Assembly (NCBI GenBank): GCA_032622095.1
Contig: CP136063.1
Coordinates: 213,239,982-213,303,981 of the forward strand
Origin: Siphonodentalium dalli
Taxonomy: Eukaryota > Mollusca > Scaphopoda > Gadilida > Siphonodentaliidae
Reading direction: 5' to 3'
DNA: 64,000 nucleotides
Each line of letters starts with the position of its first letter. Position 1 is the stretch's first letter. A model generated the notes under the pieces. That model saw nothing but the letters and a program-made list of their open reading frames with translations, did no database searches and was not told the DNA's origin. The translations under genes and the position numbers were made by a program. Below are positions 23,182-34,355 of the stretch, piece by piece.

Positions 23182-25071
23182 GGGCCTGTTTCATGAAGCA
23201 AGGTCATAAGATTATGTTAAGATGGACTTAATCTAAGATCTAAGGTGGATCTTATGATGTAACTTTTCCGTTTCAAGAACGCGTTTCACAAAACAAGATT
23301 AAGTCCTACTTAAGTAGTAAGTTAAGTTCCCGCTCATATAGACTGGTTATCGACAATTTTCTACAGTCCGGAACGAAAAAATGTGGGGTTGTGCAATCTT
23401 TATGTACGGCATTGAGAGGTTATCGAGAAAGAGCCGAGTCCGAGTTGACATTATTGTGTGACAGGGATGCTGGATAGCGGCTGGGGTGGGGTGGGCGAAT
23501 CAGCGCATGTATCTTAGTGCCTATAGTCAATGCATGGCCTTATATTAGCATATGGATCTTAGACTTGTATGAGTTCCACGATGTGAATTCGAACATGAGT
23601 ACATCGCAGGCTCTTGAAATGACGAGCTTTGCGTTTACTGACGAGTGGCGGTGTCAGAAATAAGACAATATAAATTATATGGATCGATGCATGACTGCGA
23701 CCATGCATTCACGCCGAGTTAATCAGCTGAGAGCAATGATCAGGAGGCGATTTTTTTATGTGAGCCGACATAACTCGTATATTATCGACCACCGCTCTCT
23801 ACGTGTAGCAAGAATCAAAATAAATCGGCGATGTCATCAGGACACACATAGGTCATTTTTCGATTCAAAGGGAAATGAAAAATATTTGTTAGAGTAACTT
23901 TTTTATTATTTTTATGCAGATGTTTTATGCGGTTGTCATACCATGGATATATATATATAAAACTACGTTTTCGTTAGCACACTCGTATTAAGGGGTGTCA
24001 TCGTTACGGGTGTGTATATCATATATACAGTATGCTGTACAACGGTCATCCCACCCCTGCAAAAAAAAAACATGACAAAAATTTGGACAGCCTTGAAAAT
24101 CACGACATATGGGCGTGGGCATAAACTCAATAAAAATAATATTCTCTATAGAAAATTGTCACTATTTCTAAAACATATTTTGATAAAGAGCGTTTGTGTT
24201 ACCTTTCCTATATGACATATCTGCTTTGTAAACAGCCGACGGAAATTTGGAACGAGGAAAGAATCAATACATTAATTGATCTCATTTTACCCCATCTCCC
24301 ACACACACATGGAATAACATAGAGGAGATTGTGAGCTTTGAGCTAGGCCATAATTCTTATCAAAAGTTTAATTCGTGGGTAATACAATTTTATAATATAT
24401 ATTATCTATAGGTCACATACGCAGCTGATAATTGACTATATCCTACATTCGACGAGGCTCGGGGTGGCTAGTTGGTCTCTGTGGGGGGGGGGGGGGTACA
24501 TCGTGCAATTTCCAACTGCACCCGCCCCTTAATTGAACCGGGCCAAACTTCTATGTTCGCGAAATGCCATGTCCACCCCACCCGTTGGATTTATACTTTC
24601 CAATTGGTATCTCAAATATTCCAACAGTTCGAAATTTCTAACCTGACGCCCCTAAAGTTGGTGATTTTCGGTTGCTGCTGTTTGTCTAAAACAACACATT
24701 CCTTTACTAGCTAGTTAGAAATTCAAACAATTGAAACCTATATATAGTGGACGATTAATGTTCTTGTCGGGCATGAAATTTCCAATTGCTAAACATTTTG
24801 ACCAAAGTGTGTGTGTGGTGGGGGGGGGGGGGGGGGGGTAGACAACACACAAACCCCATTCGCCACGTCCCTGATGATAAGTCTGTACTCTGAATTGTTT
24901 TTACTTTAAGATTATCTTATGACACCTCACAGCAGTCTTAAAGTTAAGACCAAAGTTAAGACCATCTTAAGTTAAGACCTTGTTCGTGAAACGCACTTAT
25001 GACTGAAGTTTGAACTTATGACCATCTTAAGTCCCAACTATGTCATAAGTTGCTTTCATGAAACAGGGCCC
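23182..25071. mobile_element. DNA transposon with long inverted ends (1.9 kb)
   Basis: The left end GGGCCTGTTTCATGAAGC and the right end, GGGCCCTGTTTCATGAAAGC when reverse-complemented, form inverted termini. Similarity continues inward through CATAAG/CTTAAGATGG-rich sequence for about 150 bp on each side (23182-23330 and 24900-25071). The GGGCC-GTTTCA start resembles Harbinger-superfamily or related ends, but the target duplication is not clear. A 72-codon open stretch at 23679-23897 is basic (Arg-rich) and unrecognised. Two poly-G tracts lie at about 24482-24496 and 24821-24838. No transposase core was identified, so the copy looks non-autonomous. Confidence 0.7.
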
Positions 25072-25234
25072 TGAATTCCCTGCGCCTGAGGATTCCTGTA
25101 ACATAAAAGTAAGTTATTCGGCCTATTCTTTCGAATTGATTAGAACACATATATTGTTATATTAGCAATTCGTACGGTGCATATTTATTATAGCCGATAG
25201 GAAACATATCAAAACGTTGGTTACCTTTTGACAT

Positions 25235-25265
25235 GGGCAACGCCGTGTAACCCTGCTAGTATATA
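25235..25265 (+). repeat. 3' end fragment of RTE-like repeat family
   Basis: GGGCAACGCCGTGTAACCCT followed by GCTAGTATATAG matches the 3' ends at 54201-54239 and 56261-56300. This ending is like that of RTE-clade non-LTR elements in many invertebrates. Only the last few tens of bases are recognisable. Confidence 0.6.
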
Positions 25266-25829
25266 GATACGATTGGAAATATCATTCCAAATATACAGAT
25301 GCATATATGTAGGCTTTATGTTGATAATCATCTCTATTAATTGGATGTTATTGTAAGGCCATTATTATCTTTTTAAACTTCATAAACTGTATGCCTACCC
25401 TTCTCCCATTTACCATCACATAACTACGCTTGATATCTGCTGCACATGCATATATGCCATACAATTAAGTTCAACAAATGATATTGTCTTTTTGGCGTTA
25501 GTGGCATTTGCGTCGAAAGCTGGCGATTCCCTGATATTAGCGGCGATAACAGTAGCGATGGTCATTGTATACTGATAATTTCTACTCAAAGTCGCGGCGA
25601 CGCCCGATTTAGATGTCGACGAATTGCGGCGATTCACCGCGATTTTGAGTGGACCAATCGCCGCGTTCAGCGGAATGAGGCTGCTCAATCTTGGGGTAGT
25701 ACTTTCGATTTCGCAGCCAATCGTGCATTCTCTTATTCTAATCGCTTGTCATCAGAATTAAACATAGCTGAAGCGGAACAGACAACACAAACTCAATCAA
25801 TGTGTGTTATTTTAAATCGCCAGTATGGC

Positions 25830-26080
25830 CATTCTTGGCGTAGTAGCCAGATGATTATATATAAGTTTCGTGGCAATCGGCGACAAATTCTTTTTCTGAC
25901 CCTCCACTTTTCTGCCCCTGACAACAATGGCGTCACTTTAGAAAATCCTAACACGCACCATTATCGTTCTCATAAAAATATACCCCTAGTAGACCCCTTT
26001 GGTGCCATCTAGATGGTCCCCTGTGAATTTATATAGAACACAGACAGACAGGCAGACATTCGCAAATATACACGTAGATA
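25830..26080 (-). repeat. 5' part of the 51.4-kb repeat family, inverted
   Basis: Reading the minus strand, GCGAATGTCTGCCTGTCTGT is followed by the blocks CACAGGGGACCATCTAGATG and AAAGTGACGCCATTGTTGTC. They line up with 51447-51660 with only scattered differences. Its inner end stops near 25830, so it is a truncated copy. Confidence 0.8.
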
Positions 26081-26242
26081 TAGATGAAACGAACCCGGTT
26101 ACCCTGACTGTTTCTGTATAACAAACGTGGGATAACGGGACAATTCTTGAATATCATGCAAGCCTACGCGTGAATAGTGAACTCTATTAAGCTTTCTGGA
26201 TAATATAGGAACCCCCCTGCAGTACCACGTAGTATTACTAAC

Positions 26243-26416
26243 CTGGATACACAAGCTGACTGACTAACCAGTCATTCATGGCTTGGTTTCTGATCTCGAG
26301 CAGATGTCCTCGTTCACATTCACACAGGGTTTCGCTCTGTCGCCATGTTTGTGTATTATTTATTCCAATTCTGTACCACATGTCGAATTGAATGTTGTGT
26401 GTATATCCTGCAACAT
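26243..26416 (-). CDS. C-type-lectin-domain exon (internal coding exon)
   Basis: On the minus strand a clean acceptor (CATTACAG) precedes base 26416 and a clean donor (CAG followed by GTTAGT) follows base 26243. The exon is 174 bp, phase 1 at both ends. It encodes the first half of a C-type lectin fold: GYTHN...MWYRIG, then TWRQSETLCE, then RGHLLEIRNQAMNDWL. The Trp-x-x-(Ser/Glu)-x-x-x-Cys and GHL-x-x-I...N-x-WL spacing is the conserved helix-1/helix-2 region of the family. The second half (WIG, calcium-binding WND region and last Cys) must lie on further exons, not recognised downstream at lower coordinates. Its partner is probably the signal/PAN exon at 31932-32256, which ends in phase 1. 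A secreted or membrane lectin-like protein is expected. Sugar ligand and calcium binding cannot be judged. Confidence 0.7.
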
Positions 26417-27007
26417 CTGTAATGCATTGCAAAATACACATGATACATTCAGGAAAAATACCACTAATCTAAATTAAGCTCAATGGTTTGCATGGTACAC
26501 GTCCAGTGTTGTAATGTCACACTATATTGTATATCACACGTGACTTTCTCGTCGTATGATTGGCTTACAAAATGTACCCATGTTTCTGTGAAATTGCGAT
26601 CGGGCATGGCGTGCGTCAAATCATACAATTGTCGCATGTTTTGGGGCGTGCCGAAAGTCGAAACCGATGTCGCATGTTTTTGTCGATTTCGGAGCGCGCC
26701 AAAATCTCCGTTAGGAAGTGCCCGAATATTATTCCATGTTGGCAATATTATATATTCTACGGCGTTTTCTACGATATCGCCTTTTGTCGCAGCTAGTTTA
26801 AGCTTGAGTAAAATAAGCGCGCAACAATGTTTAAATTATTAAACTGTTCACTGCATGCTTATTCGACAAGTTGGTCACTTAGCGGCATTCGCGATTGCGT
26901 CAATTCGAAAAGGAATAATAATATTCATATGAAAATGCGGTCCAACTGCGCACGCGAGGTGGTGCCACGGTCGACCACGGTATAATGGCAGTCAAACTCG
27001 TTAACGA
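26417..27007. other. Intronic DNA, no further exon seen
   Basis: This is the upstream flank of the lectin exon on the minus strand. Open stretches at 26464-26745 (minus) and 26483-26842 (plus) overlap on opposite strands and show no domain. Confidence 0.45.
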
Positions 27008-27533
27008 TGGTCGATTAATTAGAGCACTAGTGAATACTTGCGTCGATTACTTAGAGCACCAGTGTGTACATGGGCAGATTAATTAGCGCACTACTGTATA
27101 CATGGGCCGATTAATTAGAGCACTACTGTATACATGGGCCGATTAGTTTGATCACTACTGTATACATGGGCCGATTAGTTAGAGCTCTACTGTATACATG
27201 GGCCGATTAGTTATATCACTACTGTATACATGGGTCGATTAGTTAGAGCACTACTGTATACATGGGCCGATTAATTAGAGCACTACTGTATACATGGGCC
27301 GATTAGTTAGAGTACTACTGTATACATGACCGATTAGTTAGAGCACTACTGTATACATGGGCCGATTAGTTATAGCGCTACTGTATATACATGGCCCGAT
27401 TAGTTATAGCACTACTGTATACATGGGTCGAGTTGTTAGAGCACTACTGTATACATGGGCCGATTAGTTAGAGCACTAAGTACTGCATACATGTGCCGAT
27501 TAGTTAGAGCATTACTATATACATGGGCCGATG
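27008..27533. repeat. 32-bp minisatellite (about 16 units)
   Basis: The repeated unit contains CACTACTGTATACATGGGCC and GATTAGTTAGAG, with a period of 32 bp. The central units are nearly identical and those at the ends are more diverged. It lies in the presumed large intron of the lectin gene. There are no CRISPR-like spacers: the whole period is repeated. Confidence 0.95.
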
Positions 27534-28184
27534 CATCATGTAAATTATCGAACCATGCGTGACCATGAAAACATTGTCATCAAATAATCGACCAATTATT
27601 ACTGAGTTTGCTATAACTGTTTTGAATCAACCAGTGTTTCAATCCAACTATCTGTGACTGTTTCTGTTCCGTTATGTCTTAACATGAGAGGCCCGATTCG
27701 CATGATTTAGGTTGTTCGAAATTGTTATAATTGAAAAGTTCGCTTGAAATAATTATTTAAAAATATAGATGCAGTTAGTTGGTCTGTGATCATTCAATCA
27801 TGCCTCATAAATTTAAAGGATACACAGAAGAAAACAAAACATAGCGGCATAAGATGGCCTTCCGAATACAATATGGTCATGTGAATATGGGTGAAATGAC
27901 TGAAAACCATCGGGTTGTCAGCTTTGTCTGAATAATTTAAAGGTTTCACAGGTCTGAGTGAACAACAAATCGATCAATAATAGCCCGATCGGGCTCAAAT
28001 AGACCGACCGCTCTTCCATGCACAGTGTTCAATAAAGGTGTAAGGTGTCTGATTTATAATGTTTACTCTAAGAACACAAAAATCCATCAAATTGGCCGAT
28101 TATTTAATATATTCAGACAAATTGTACTCAACATGCAGGGAAAAAAAGAGCATATCATCCCAATTAGGTACCCCATATTGCCAG
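27534..28184. other. No gene recognised (intronic)
   Basis: AT-rich DNA with no exon or repeat structure that can be supported. Confidence 0.45.
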
Positions 28185-28420
28185 TGCAGTTCCTCGACAG
28201 GGAGCCCGGAGCACCTGACAGGTACTCTGCAATTCCTGTGCAGGTAATCTGGAGTACTTGGGAAGGTACTACAGATTACCTGGTCAGGTTGTCCATAGTG
28301 CCTTGATATTAGGTAGTGTAGAGTACCCTGACCGATAGTCCAGAGTACCAGGACAGGCACTCTGCGGAGTTTCTGGATAGGCACTCCAGAGTATATACCA
28401 ACAGTTTGGGATTCCACACG
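28185..28420. repeat. 27-bp degenerate minisatellite
   Basis: On the minus strand, units of about 27 bp repeat a pattern like GTGCCTGTCCWGGTACTCTG. Conserved words GGTAC, CCTG and CAGGT alternate on both strands. Because the period is a multiple of three, the frame stays open across the array (28100-28417, minus), which mimics coding DNA. Confidence 0.7.
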
Positions 28421-29379
28421 GGAAAATCATAGTACCTACGCAGGTACACCAGGGTACATGGTGTTTTAAGAGGTAGTACATGTTTACATGTATATCAACT
28501 AATTGTGATCACATCAACGATTCAAAGACCAACATGTGCCACATGTTTATTTTGAGACCATACTACTGAATAGCTCTTGCATTTGATTGTAATTTTATGC
28601 CAAATAGTATCTTATTTATGCATGGAACAGGCGCTGTGCTGAAAAAACAGACCCAACTGCATCCTTGCGACTAACGCCTATGTGGATTTTAAACAATTTC
28701 TCTGGTTCGTATTGCTATTTTTATTTTAATACTATTATTCATGGACTTAACAAAAATAAATATATTTTCGGTAATACAACGTTCCAAGGCGATATCACAC
28801 GCAATTTGAAACAATACGTTGATATGGCAACATTCACCCCACTCTCAACTATCGCTTAATTCCTTTCATTGTGATATTAACAAGAGAACGAACAGATGTG
28901 GTATGATATCTGCCGATTTAGAAGATAAATGGCCCATCCCTAACTTATAACATAGCACATTTAAACCTCTCTCTGTCCATCCTAGGTTTCAATAAACTCG
29001 ATCACATTAAATCCGATTGGCAATTGAAGTTAACCTATTACATATTATTTTAGAGGCCACACCTACCCATATGCAACACATTGATTATCTATCTAACAAA
29101 TATCACGCAAATTATTGATGCGTGCCATAGATCAAATGACTTCTCAAATGTTACCAATCTGGCATGCATATTAATATCATATAATAGATGTACTCCGAAG
29201 ATAGTCGAATTCATGGGCCATACCTATACAGTTTGTGAATGCTGCAAGTGTTGACATACGAGATATGTTTTATAATGATGCAACATACAACATCGAAATG
29301 TGACTACCTACTAATCGTGATGTTACCAATAACAACATATACTCGGACAAGATTGAGGCCCACCTCCTCTGTTTTGGAT
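28421..29379. other. No gene recognised (intronic)
   Basis: AT-rich DNA. No exon with splice sites and no domain were found on either strand. Confidence 0.45.
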
Positions 29380-31290
29380 GTTGACCATGAATGTGGGCGA
29401 CTGACCGATTCAACTGTTTGAAAAACAAATCTACTAAATTATTCTGAATGGCTAATCATTATGGAGTAGACGCACGTTTTCCACATATCTAGTTAAAAGT
29501 TGCATTATATTTTCAACAAAGAATTCCTCTTGATCTATATGGTGAACATATCCTCAACTTCCTTCTATATATAATCGGAACAATTATTGTGATAAGGCAA
29601 ACACAATGCATTTTTGATACATGTGCTATGTTGAACATATTATTGTATTTGTTTGCGGTACCAACTAGTGCTGATATAGCTAATAATGTCAAAAAACAAT
29701 CGATTCTTCAAATAGCTTATCATCTTGGTATGTGAGAGGAGGATCATTTACGATATAGTGTGAGATAAATGTTTAATTACTAGATATAATGATATGATAA
29801 TATGCAAGGCATATATAGAACGACCCCGGCATAATAGTAAGAAGACGGACAATGCGAATGAATGTGTAAATGTCGACATGACACGTTCAGTCATGTCTGG
29901 ATTCTGGCCCGCAGAAACACCTGACGTTTTGAGGTCATGACGCCGTAACTGCCTTCATTTAGTTAACAAATGAAACTGATCTAATATGAACCTTTGCAGG
30001 ACATATTCATATGCCGGAAGTCACGTGATTTTTTCACGAAAAAGTTGTGTCGGTAAAAATCTCGCCTACATGGTATACTATAAATTATGTGTGACGTCAC
30101 AAGTACGCATACCCGCCTGTTGCCTATACACGACCGAGCACGGCGCTAGCGCGCCGAGCGGGGTCGTTATAAACAACAAACACGACAAAGAAGAATAAAG
30201 CAGCCACAAGTATTGTAGCCCAAATAAAAGCAATTGTTGATACACAGACTAGTCGTTCCAGTAGGGAGCAATTAACTGGAACTCCACCACAGCATTAGAG
30301 ATAACTGGTCAGCTGTGGATTTGGGTATGGGCATATGACCTAAAGCTGAAGTTGTATTGATCAGCAGTCATGGCATATGCTTTATGTATGTGTGGTTGTC
30401 TTTCTACATGAAAATAATTATGAAATTTCTTGAATAAAGAAACACGAAGTGTCATCTCATGATCTTCGTATATGCTGTCATGGATATATGAACTGCACTT
30501 TGACTGATCCTGCTGTTTACAATACGAAAGTATACTTAAATAGGGTAGTGGACCACCTCTTACATGCATGCGATAGTCACCGTTTACGTGTGTGACCGAC
30601 CGATTCAACAGTTTACAAAACAAATCTACTAAATTGGTATCAATCGCATTGAGGGATAGACGGCATAAATACAGGTAAAATTGCATCATATTCGAACAAT
30701 TATTATCAGAAGGAACGACAATAATGGCTTGCAATACATTTGAGATGATAAAACAAGTTATTTGTTTACCACGAAGTGCTCAAATAATTAATAATGTCAA
30801 AGAATAATCCAATCACCAAATATTATGTTATTTTAGTATTATATTGATGTTATGAGAGGAGGCTTCCTTTGCGTTATAATGTGAGTTCAAGTTTTAATTG
30901 CCTCATATAACATCACACCCATATATACAAGACAATGAATAATAATGCAGTCACAAATATTTCAGCCCAAATAAAAAGCAAATGTTGGTATACAGGCTAT
31001 GTCACTCAAGCAGGGAGAAATCCACTGAAAATATGCACAGTATTATATATACCTGGCCAGCTGGGAAATTTGGGTATGGACCTATGACCTAAACCTCGTC
31101 GCAACCCAAAGTTGTATTGATAAGCATGTATGGCATGATCATTGTTGAATATAGACAATTATATTTGGGTGGTTGTCTTTCTAAATGTAAATAGTTATGA
31201 TATATCTTGAATCAATACAAATGAAGTCTCCGCTCATAATATTCAGATATGATTTCATGGAGATTATCACTGCGCTTCTTAAGGACATAT
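29380..31290. repeat. Divergent tandem duplication within the intron
   Basis: Unit 1 (about 29385-30560) and unit 2 (about 30585-31290) match in the same order. Both have a GACCGATTCAAC block with ACAAATCTACTAAATT (29402, 30597), a TGAGAGGAGG block (29735, 30853), a CACAAGTATT/GTAGCCCAAATAAAA-like block (30205, 30950) and a TTGGGTATGG...CATATGACCTAAA-like block (30320, 31070). Unit 1 is longer because a MITE sits in it at 29819-30168. Divergence is substantial, so the duplication is old. Confidence 0.75.
29819..30168. mobile_element. MITE-like insertion with inverted ends (350 bp)
   Basis: It starts AACGACCCCGG and ends GCGGGGTCGTT. A strong hairpin around GGCGCTAGCGCGCC lies near the right end. 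The corresponding position in tandem unit 2 (near 30920) lacks the element, giving an empty-site comparison. The target duplication is not clear, so the superfamily is unassigned. Confidence 0.7.
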
Positions 31291-31931
31291 TAAGGATTTA
31301 TTCGGGTCCGTGAAACTGAAATGTTAGTATTCAGGCGGTATGCCAATTTGAGGAATGTAGGATTCTACTAACATCGCCAAAATCGCAAACAAATCGACCG
31401 TACTACTCCATAGAAAACATTGTCTGAATTGCGTTCAAATGTAAATATTTACATCTCGAATCGGGACGCTGCTATATGCGATAAAATAACAACGATTTTG
31501 TCAAGAACAACGGTGTTTGTTGTCAATTTGGAAACATTATCTGTAAAAAAAAAAATAACTACTTTGGGTCAGATTATTCTCCGTTTCTATTTTATCACCC
31601 TACCGGAGTGTTTCACATCACTTTAAACCGTTCTGTCGTACATGTTGTTGGTACATACAAACACACAAAGTTACATATATGCCATAACACTAAAGTAAAT
31701 GCGGTTATAATTTCCAACGAGTTGACAGTAACTGTTCTTAAATAACTTTTCAGGAAAATCGCATGTACCAAATTTCCATGATTATTCCAGACAGATTTTG
31801 AGAAAATCTATTAATTATCAGGAAAGTTTGCCAAAACGTGCGTCTGACCCTTAAGGGTTATATTATATTATATTTTAGTTTGAGTTGATTGCGTGATTGC
31901 ATGATTATCAGTATATGATATTACGATTTGC
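31291..31931. other. Intron start of the lectin-like gene; nothing else seen
   Basis: This is the 5' part of the intron on the minus strand. A 68-codon open stretch at 31420-31626 (plus) has no domain. A phrase TTTCACATCACTTTAA near 31610 is shared with the repeat family at 54182. Confidence 0.4.
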
Positions 31932-32256
31932 CTGTGTCATTGGTTGGTTTCAAAGACATATACTCACCTCCATCACCCCTGAATACGTGCCCTGGTGTAG
32001 ATGGATCAAGAACGCCGTCTGTTAAGTGGCACTCTTTTTTCTCCTCGTCGTAAGAAAACTCAAGACAGGAACCCCTACACAACACAGCACAATGAATCTC
32101 CGAGCGAGCAGTCTCAATTCGTGCTGGTGATGATGAACAACCAACTGGTAATGGTAAATAATCAACCGAGGTGAACCTCACACAGTTAGCTGTACATATT
32201 GCAGCAATTATGAAAATGTTAGCCGACAGATACATATTTGTAAAGATACACCTCAT
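31932..32256 (-). CDS. First coding exon: signal peptide plus PAN/apple-like domain
   Basis: The minus-strand ATG at 32256 opens 108 codons. Residues about 1-25 are a signal peptide (positively charged start, hydrophobic NIFIIAAICTANC). Residues about 35-85 contain IHCAVLCRGSCLEFSYDEEK and a later ECHLTDG; the Cys pattern and spacing are those of a PAN/apple-like domain, which binds proteins or sugars in secreted proteins. The frame stops at 31921. Two donors are possible: a GC donor after 31932 (ACAG then GCAAAT), giving phase 1, or a weaker GT donor after 31925, giving phase 2. Only the GC donor matches the phase-1 lectin exon at 26416. PAN plus C-type lectin is a common mollusc architecture. 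Function and downstream exons remain unknown. Confidence 0.65.
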
Positions 32257-32439
32257 TTCCAACAAATATATTTCGTTTCGGTTAGTTCTTCACGCATGCA
32301 TCTCGCGGTGTGTTTTAAACAATGAAAGGCGCTGTCGCTATAAACCGGGAGCATTGCATAGGCGTATCCAATATATTGATCGTCTGAGACTCTGACGTGC
32401 GCATACTTCTATTTTGTGAGTGGCTGATACAAGCTGTTT

Positions 32440-32460
32440 ATTTTATATATAATAAATTAC
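32440..32460 (-). promoter_or_regulatory. Possible TATA box of the PAN/lectin gene
   Basis: On the minus strand TTATATATAAAATAA lies about 190 bp upstream of the ATG at 32256. The spacing would place transcription start near 32415 and leave a 5' leader of about 160 bp. The region is AT-rich, so the match could be by chance. Confidence 0.3.
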
Positions 32461-33523
32461 CAACGATTGGTTGACGTAAGCTACCATGGTTAGTATCGCA
32501 GTGTGTAGACGGTGTATTTTCCGAACCGGAAATGAGATAGTCGAGATGAGAGACATACCGAGGACTTGCATAATTTCGACGATGATATTATAAAAGAGAG
32601 TTTACTTGGATTATGCGGGACATACATCCCATATAAGGGTACGTCGCCTTCGTAGAGCAATTGCCATCGTCTATATGATTGATATAATCCCATAGCATGT
32701 AATAATTGTATTTTATCGTTGGCAATTCCAACTTTCTGAGCAGAATTGTTGGAAAATGTTTCAAACTATTGCAAGAAAAACGTGGTATATTGAGGGGCTC
32801 CTTTCTTGCTAAATTGATTTCCCTTATTTTCGAAAACTTCGCGATTATGGCGCAAACGCAGAACATTTCTCGCTCTTAATATTGACGTGTTATGAATTCG
32901 TCAGCCTAACACTTTAACAATAATTAACTCTTATAAAGAGCATCCACGCTTTCATAGCCCAAAAGAACTATAAGTGGACACTTAAATATAACGATCAGTT
33001 TAGTTTATGTAAAATGCGTTTCAGTGACAAAGCGTTTTGTGTTATATCGATACCAAATTGATGACCCAATCTGGTTGGGTGTGACGATCACGTGTGTCAG
33101 GTGTCGGGTGCAAATGATCAAATTGAAGTGAACACAATGGCCGCCCTCGACTGGCCGTCATCTATCGTTTTACAATACCTTGTAACCAGGGAGAAACACG
33201 ACATAACACCCGCTTGCATCTTTTATTTGAAACTGAATGTGGTTACTGTTAACAAACCGACGAGGCCATGAAAATTGAAATGATAAATAGTTTTTATTTT
33301 GGCGAAATGTTTCGAAATTTGATAAAATAGTTACGTCTTGTACGGTAGATGTTCTGAAATAATGTCAACACTGTTTGATTTGGGTCTGAATGTGAACCAG
33401 AGAAGCTGTTAGTAGTAAGATACAACTCGTTGACGCCAGATTGAAAATTGGGCGTAAGTGTATTTTGAGTATGATAGTGTTATAGTACTATATATTTGAT
33501 ATACCCAAATGACAGGGGGTGCG
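32461..33523. other. No gene recognised (upstream of the PAN/lectin gene)
   Basis: A 92-codon open stretch on the minus strand (32588-32866) shows no domain. No repeat with clear limits was identified. Confidence 0.45.
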
Positions 33524-33945
33524 ACTCTTCTGATCTAGGAATATATGAGTATGTCTGTATAATTTTCGCGAGACACACACCCTTGGACGCGGATGCAAAG
33601 CAACTCCTCGCCCCGGGGGTTGCCTCCCTATCTAATCCTCTTCCCCAGTCCACTCAGCTTCCCTCCCTCTCCCTCCTCCCGACCTTCTCGCGGTCGATAT
33701 TAGCTATGCCGCCCGTCCACATCCACGTCTATATTTATCCCACTGGGTTCGTTCTTGTCTTATGTGGGTTCTTTGTTGTCTCATATGGCCTTTGTGTGCC
33801 GCGGCCACGGGATGAGGCACACATCCACCCTCATTTAGCGTATAGGTCATTCTTCAATCATGGATCAGTTATATACGTAGACATGGGGTAGGAGTAACTG
33901 GGGTGTATATAATTGAGGAGGGTGATCGGATGAATACTCAGTTTT
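33524..33945 (+). repeat. Left arm of an inverted, promoter-like repeat pair
   Basis: This segment is an inverted, diverged match to 35565-35870. Shared blocks include TTGCCTCCCTATCTAATCCT versus its partner's TCCTCCCTATCCAACCCTCT, then CACGTCTATATTTATCCCA, then CACTGGGTTCG, and finally TATATAATTGAGGAGGGTGA, with a TATA box about 55 bp before the zinc-finger ORF. Both arms point inward, so each would drive transcription into the 33.95-35.5 kb interval. Confidence 0.75.
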
Positions 33946-33964
33946 CAGTACGGTTTTAGTAGGT

Positions 33965-34355
33965 TTGTTCACGTGCACGGATTGCGGACAGTCTTTCACC
34001 AGACGCGACAACATGGACAGACACAGAGCGAGCAAACACGCAGTCGATGAAGAAGATTCATCGCATGATTCAACAGAAGATAATGCGAGTGGTGATAATG
34101 ATCAGAAAGATCAAGCTGCTTGGTTCGAATGGAAAAACAAAGATATTATGAGTCTTATCCTAGGATCGACGACAGAAAACTCAATATACCCTGGACAGAT
34201 ATAACGAACTACATGTAGATTACATAGTGTATGTGCTAGAACACGGTCATTTGTTTAAGAAGATATGGAGAACTGATACGGTTACAGAATATTGGTTACA
34301 CTATCCAATCCTCCGCTATGATAGCGTGTACAAATATGACTATAAATGGCGTTGA
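33965..34355 (+). pseudogene. Small C2H2 zinc-finger protein ORF with a frameshift
   Basis: The open frame 33965-34204 starts with a single C2H2 finger, CTDCGQSFTRRDNMDRHR then ASKH. It continues with an acidic Ser/Asp/Glu-rich stretch (about residues 28-50), then AAWFEWKNKDIM. It stops at 34204. A +1 frame from 34185 stays open for 56 codons to 34355 and reads as a plausible continuation rich in Tyr, Trp and His (for example LDRYNELHVDYIVYVLEHGH). A single indel near 34185 would therefore join them, which suggests a recently broken gene. A TATA-containing repeat lies just upstream. The family is not recognised; small finger proteins of this type often belong to mobile elements. Confidence 0.5.

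Noticed and set aside
27008-27533. CRISPR-like array
   Set aside because: The full 32-bp period repeats with no unique spacers, and the context is eukaryotic. It is a minisatellite.
28100-28417. 105-codon minus-strand frame as a coding exon
   Set aside because: The open frame results from a 27-bp minisatellite whose period is a multiple of three.
30309-30734. 141-codon minus-strand frame as a gene
   Set aside because: It lies inside a divergent tandem duplication; the matching part of the second unit does not keep the frame, and no domain is seen.
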